A stretch of 64,000 bases of DNA from CALOCN01 sp942491735. Its GTDB lineage: Bacteria > Eisenbacteria > RBG-16-71-46 > JABDJR01. The notes beneath the pieces were generated by a model. It saw only the letters and a list, made by a program, of their open reading frames with translations, ran no database searches and was not told the DNA's origin. The stretch is taken from positions 124,001-188,000 of the forward strand of contig CALOCN010000014.1 of the NCBI GenBank assembly GCA_942491735.1. The letters are read 5' to 3'. Made by a program: the position numbers and the translations under genes. Of this stretch, positions 61,934 through 64,000 are shown piece after piece. The number at the start of each line of letters is the position of its first letter. The stretch's first letter is position 1.

Positions 61934-62509
61934 CTAGCAAGCAAGGTCTCGCACGCCCTCGATCAACTCCTCGTCGGACGGGTGGGTGTAGATGATGGTA
62001 GTGAGTGGGCTGACGTGGCGGGCGAACCGCTGTGCCAGGAACAGATCCCGGGAGGCTCGGTAGACGTTGGTCACTGCCGTGTGGCGCAGGGCGTGGAACG
62101 GGTACATCCGGTCAAACCGTGCGGCTTCTTGAGCTTGGCGGAAGATGAACTGGACCCGGCGCTTGGAAAGGCGCCTCCCGGTCTGGCTACAGAAGAGGGG
62201 ACCCGCGAGATTCTCCCCGGTGCGGACCTTCGTGGACCAGTGCACAGCAAGCTTCGGTTCCAGTGCACGAGGCAGGAACACATCTGCCACACGGCCACCC
62301 TTTGCCACGTCCTTGCGCAAGCGGATGCGGCCACGCGGTGATCCGCCGGGGAAGAACGCATCCGGCACATCGAGCCCTACGATCTCGGCCAAGCGAAGTC
62401 CCGTACCCAGGGCCAGGGAGAGGATGAGGTGATCCCTGGGGTTGGTTGCGGCCCGCAGGAGGGCTTGCACTTCGGCTCGGGTGAGGGTCGGCGGTGCGAG
62501 GTAGGGCAT
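61934..62509 (-). CDS. Tyrosine recombinase (integrase)
   Basis: 191 residues from the ATG at 62509; the frame is open to 62701 but the extra N-terminus falls within the direct repeat and looks non-coding. Catalytic residues are all visible: Arg in LGTGLRLAEIVGL, the HALRHTAVTN box, His in ARHVSPLTTI and Tyr in IIYTHPSDEEL. The N-terminal SAM-like core-binding domain is missing or very short. It may be active on the neighbouring repeats, or a truncated remnant. The decayed copy beside it shows earlier duplication. Confidence 0.8.
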   Translation of the reverse strand: MPYLAPPTLTRAEVQALLRAATNPRDHLILSLALGTGLRLAEIVGLDVPDAFFPGGSPRGRIRLRKDVAKGGRVADVFLPRALEPKLAVHWSTKVRTGENLAGPLFCSQTGRRLSKRRVQFIFRQAQEAARFDRMYPFHALRHTAVTNVYRASRDLFLAQRFARHVSPLTTIIYTHPSDEELIEGVRDLAC

Positions 62510-62650
62510 GTGACGATGAAGCCGTGGATGGGAGAGAGGATCAAGGGGAATCCCCGTTCCTGTCGATTCCGCATCACGGCCACCTCGCACCATCGAGTCC
62601 ACGCTCCGAGGAGCGTGCGTGGAGGCCATTCTGAGAAGCAACCTCGACTG

Positions 62651-62972
62651 GTCCGACCATTGGCGCATGAGGGCCCGGTTTGGGCTCAGATTTGGTCCCA
62701 AAACGGCATCGAGTGCCCCAAAAACGGCATCGGGATTTCGCTAACCCCCCAAAAAGGGGCATCGACTTCGCGCTAACCCCCCGAAAAGCGGCATCGATTT
62801 GTTATGCATTCGTAAAGTCGGCGTGGAGATTTCTCACATGCAGATCGTGTAAGTGGCGTTCGTATAGAACGTAAGGGTAACGAGAGGGTACCTCCGGGCT
62901 CGCTGAAAGCTCGAAAAGGGCCGAAATCCTGCCCCTAAAATGCCGCTTTTGGGCTGGCGAAGCCGATAGATG
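62651..62972. repeat. Long direct repeat, copy 1, with iteron-like units
   Basis: About 320 bases repeated at 63330-63660 with roughly 80-90 percent identity in the first 170 bases. The core has tandem units of about 30 bases, each with AAAAxxGGCATCG followed by TTCGCxCTAACCCC. It lies directly upstream of the integrase start. Candidate arm-binding or attachment region. Confidence 0.75.
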
Positions 62973-62980
62973 CCGCCGAA

Positions 62981-63154
62981 ATGCCGCTCGAACCGGGCGA
63001 AATCCGGCTTGGGATTGCGACAAGGCGTGGTTCCACACGGAAACGCCTTGATCGCTGCAAGGAGTCCCTGCTACGACTCGTGAGCGCGCTCCTCATGGAG
63101 GTCAGCGAGGAGTGGGAATCGGGAAAGGTCTCCCTGAACATGACGAGAGACTAA
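62981..63154 (+). pseudogene. Fragment of IS256/Mutator-type transposase C-terminus
   Basis: A 57-codon frame whose second half, RLDRCKESLLRLVSALLMEV followed by SEEWESGKVSLNM, matches the conserved C-terminus of IS256 family transposases. The first ~18 codons belong to the repeat region. No catalytic domain remains. Confidence 0.55.
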
Positions 63155-63209
63155 CGTGGCTCGCAAGAACTTACAGAAACGATGTTGCTCTATCCCCAGG
63201 TCCGAAATC

Positions 63210-63256
63210 GGTGTCCGGCATCCATCGGAATCAGTGTCCGGGATGCTCCGGAATAA
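63210..63256. repeat. Solo IS21-like terminal end
   Basis: GTGTCCGGCATCC, GTGTCCGGGATGC and the terminal CCGGAATAATCA match the right end of the IS21 element at 50847. No istA/istB sequence is attached, so this is an orphan end left by deletion. Confidence 0.7.
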
Positions 63257-63285
63257 TCACGCTATCGAATATTTGAACGAATGGG

Positions 63286-63325
63286 GGTGCGCCGGAAGTT
63301 CGTGGAGGCGGAGGCCAGCGAGCCG
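63286..63325 (+). pseudogene. 40-base fragment of IS66 tnpC
   Basis: GTGCGCCGGAAGTTCGTGG and the following GAGGCGGAGGCCAGCGAGCC are identical to an internal part of tnpC (34099-34138 in copy 1). It abuts long direct repeat copy 2. Confidence 0.8.
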
Positions 63326-63329
63326 ACCG

Positions 63330-63660
63330 GTCCGAGCATTGGCCCACGACGGCCCGATTTGGGCTCAGATTTGGTCCCAAAACGGCATCGAGTGCCCCAA
63401 AAACCCAAAAACGGCATCGGGATTTCGCTAACCCCCCAAAAAGGGGCATCGCCTTCGCGCTAAACCCCCGAATAGCGGCATCGTTTTGTTATGGAAGCGT
63501 CAACTGTGCGTGAACGGGTCGGCGGATGTGATCACGTAAGTTGCGACGATACATAGAGCAAGGCGAACAAAGGGTCACCTGGAGGGGCAGGGAAAGCTCG
63601 AAAAACCCCGAAATACTGCCCCTCAAATGCCCCTTTTGCTTCGTGAATCCCAATAAATGC
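63330..63660. repeat. Long direct repeat, copy 2
   Basis: Partner of 62651-62972. It begins right after the tnpC fragment and ends exactly where the IS66 left end starts. It carries the same AAAAxxGGCATCG...CTAACCCC units, with one extra CCCAAAAA. The last ~150 bases are more diverged from copy 1. Confidence 0.75.
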
Positions 63661-63743
63661 GTAAACGGTCAGCGGACGACGTAGTTCCCTCCGGGATCCA
63701 GTCTTGGTAGAACGGTAGCGACCCAGTTGGGGTCGCATTCTTC
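63661..63743 (+). mobile_element. Solo IS66 left end
   Basis: Begins GTAAACGGTCAGCGGACGAC and follows the left end of the full IS66 copies for about 80 bases, including the GCGACCCaGTTGGGGTCGC hairpin, with a few base changes. It then diverges; no tnp genes follow. Confidence 0.8.
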
Positions 63744-64000
63744 GCGATTGCTTCGTTTGCCTGGACGCGTGCTATGCCTCAATGCGCGAATCTCCGCTCT
63801 CGAAGGTCCGCCTCGGGTTTCCCCCTCTAAACAGTGAACCCCCCAGTAGAGTCGCACGCGGGATAACCCCAACTATGGTGAAGTGATTTGCCACGCGGTG
63901 GTCGTCCCATTTGAATGCCGCTTCGCAAAAAGGATGCCGTAGGAACTACTTTGATCGGGCAGAACCTGGACGAGGAGCTCCCCGTCCCTTGAAATGACGA
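63744..64000. other. Right edge, nothing supported
   Basis: 257 bases after the solo IS66 end. No open frame with a ribosome site or family match; no hairpin of note. Confidence 0.4.

Noticed and set aside
62700..62830. GTTATGC beside CTAAC suggested integron attC sites
   Set aside because: No matching RYYYAAC/GTTRRRY pairs with the expected palindromic arms, no IntI-specific domain in the integrase, and no cassette array.

Overview
This is a 64 kb GC-rich bacterial chromosome segment. The left half looks like backbone of a Gram-negative, probably free-living bacterium that secretes many proteins. It has lipoproteins built of Ig-like and IPT/TIG repeats, outer-membrane beta-barrels, a Ser/Thr kinase fused to a PD40 beta-propeller, a peptidase with a FlgD-like C-terminal start, and a secreted protein ending in a TWGRIKS-type tail. 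I associate this mix with the FCB-side candidate phyla (Eisenbacteria/Krumholzibacteriota type), but that is inference from gene style only. I saw no rRNA, tRNA or CRISPR array.

Backbone, 1-32.2 kb. In order: an M23 peptidase running off the left edge, a small membrane protein, an M3 oligopeptidase, a YHS-thioredoxin fusion, a broken beta-barrel gene, two adhesin-like lipoproteins, a DUF4287 protein translationally coupled to a kinase/propeller, a DNRLRE protein, a choloylglycine-hydrolase relative, PPK2, a DUF4153 membrane protein, an HDAC-family deacetylase, a possible glycoside hydrolase, a large AAA+ protein whose C-terminus resembles release factor 2 without its GGQ loop, an alpha/beta hydrolase, a VWA protein with an OmpR/histidine-kinase pair, a barrel protein, a beta-helix protein and a lipoprotein.

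Accessory region, 32.2-51.9 kb. It is less GC-rich and full of insertion sequences. Two nearly identical inverted IS66 copies, one IS3 and one IS21 element each interrupt or truncate a gene, and three of the broken genes can be rebuilt in frame across the insertion. Between the IS3 and IS21 insertions lies an intact, tightly overlapping operon (43.25-47.35 kb): XRE regulator, OGG-like DNA glycosylase, a small protein with a Gly/Ser-rich N-terminus, a PfkB kinase fused to a nucleoside deoxyribosyltransferase, a QueC-like PP-loop enzyme and a SagB/nitroreductase-like protein. The QueC and OGG members recall type IV CBASS and Qat, but no CD-NTase or QatA-type ATPase is present. This is the best candidate for an undescribed system, possibly defence or protein/nucleobase conjugation.

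Phage-like region, 51.9-60 kb. A tyrosine-recombinase-like protein, a DnaB-type ATPase, a D12 adenine methylase, a Cys-rich protein, a ParB-like protein and small and large terminase subunits form a replication/packaging module. It stops directly after the large terminase with no portal, capsid or tail genes. A PD-(D/E)XK-like protein and a HEPN-like protein follow.

Right end, 61.6-64 kb. An integrase gene, a decayed second integrase copy, two ~330 bp direct repeats with ~30 bp iteron-like units, and fragments of IS256, IS66 and IS21 elements make a recombination scar zone.
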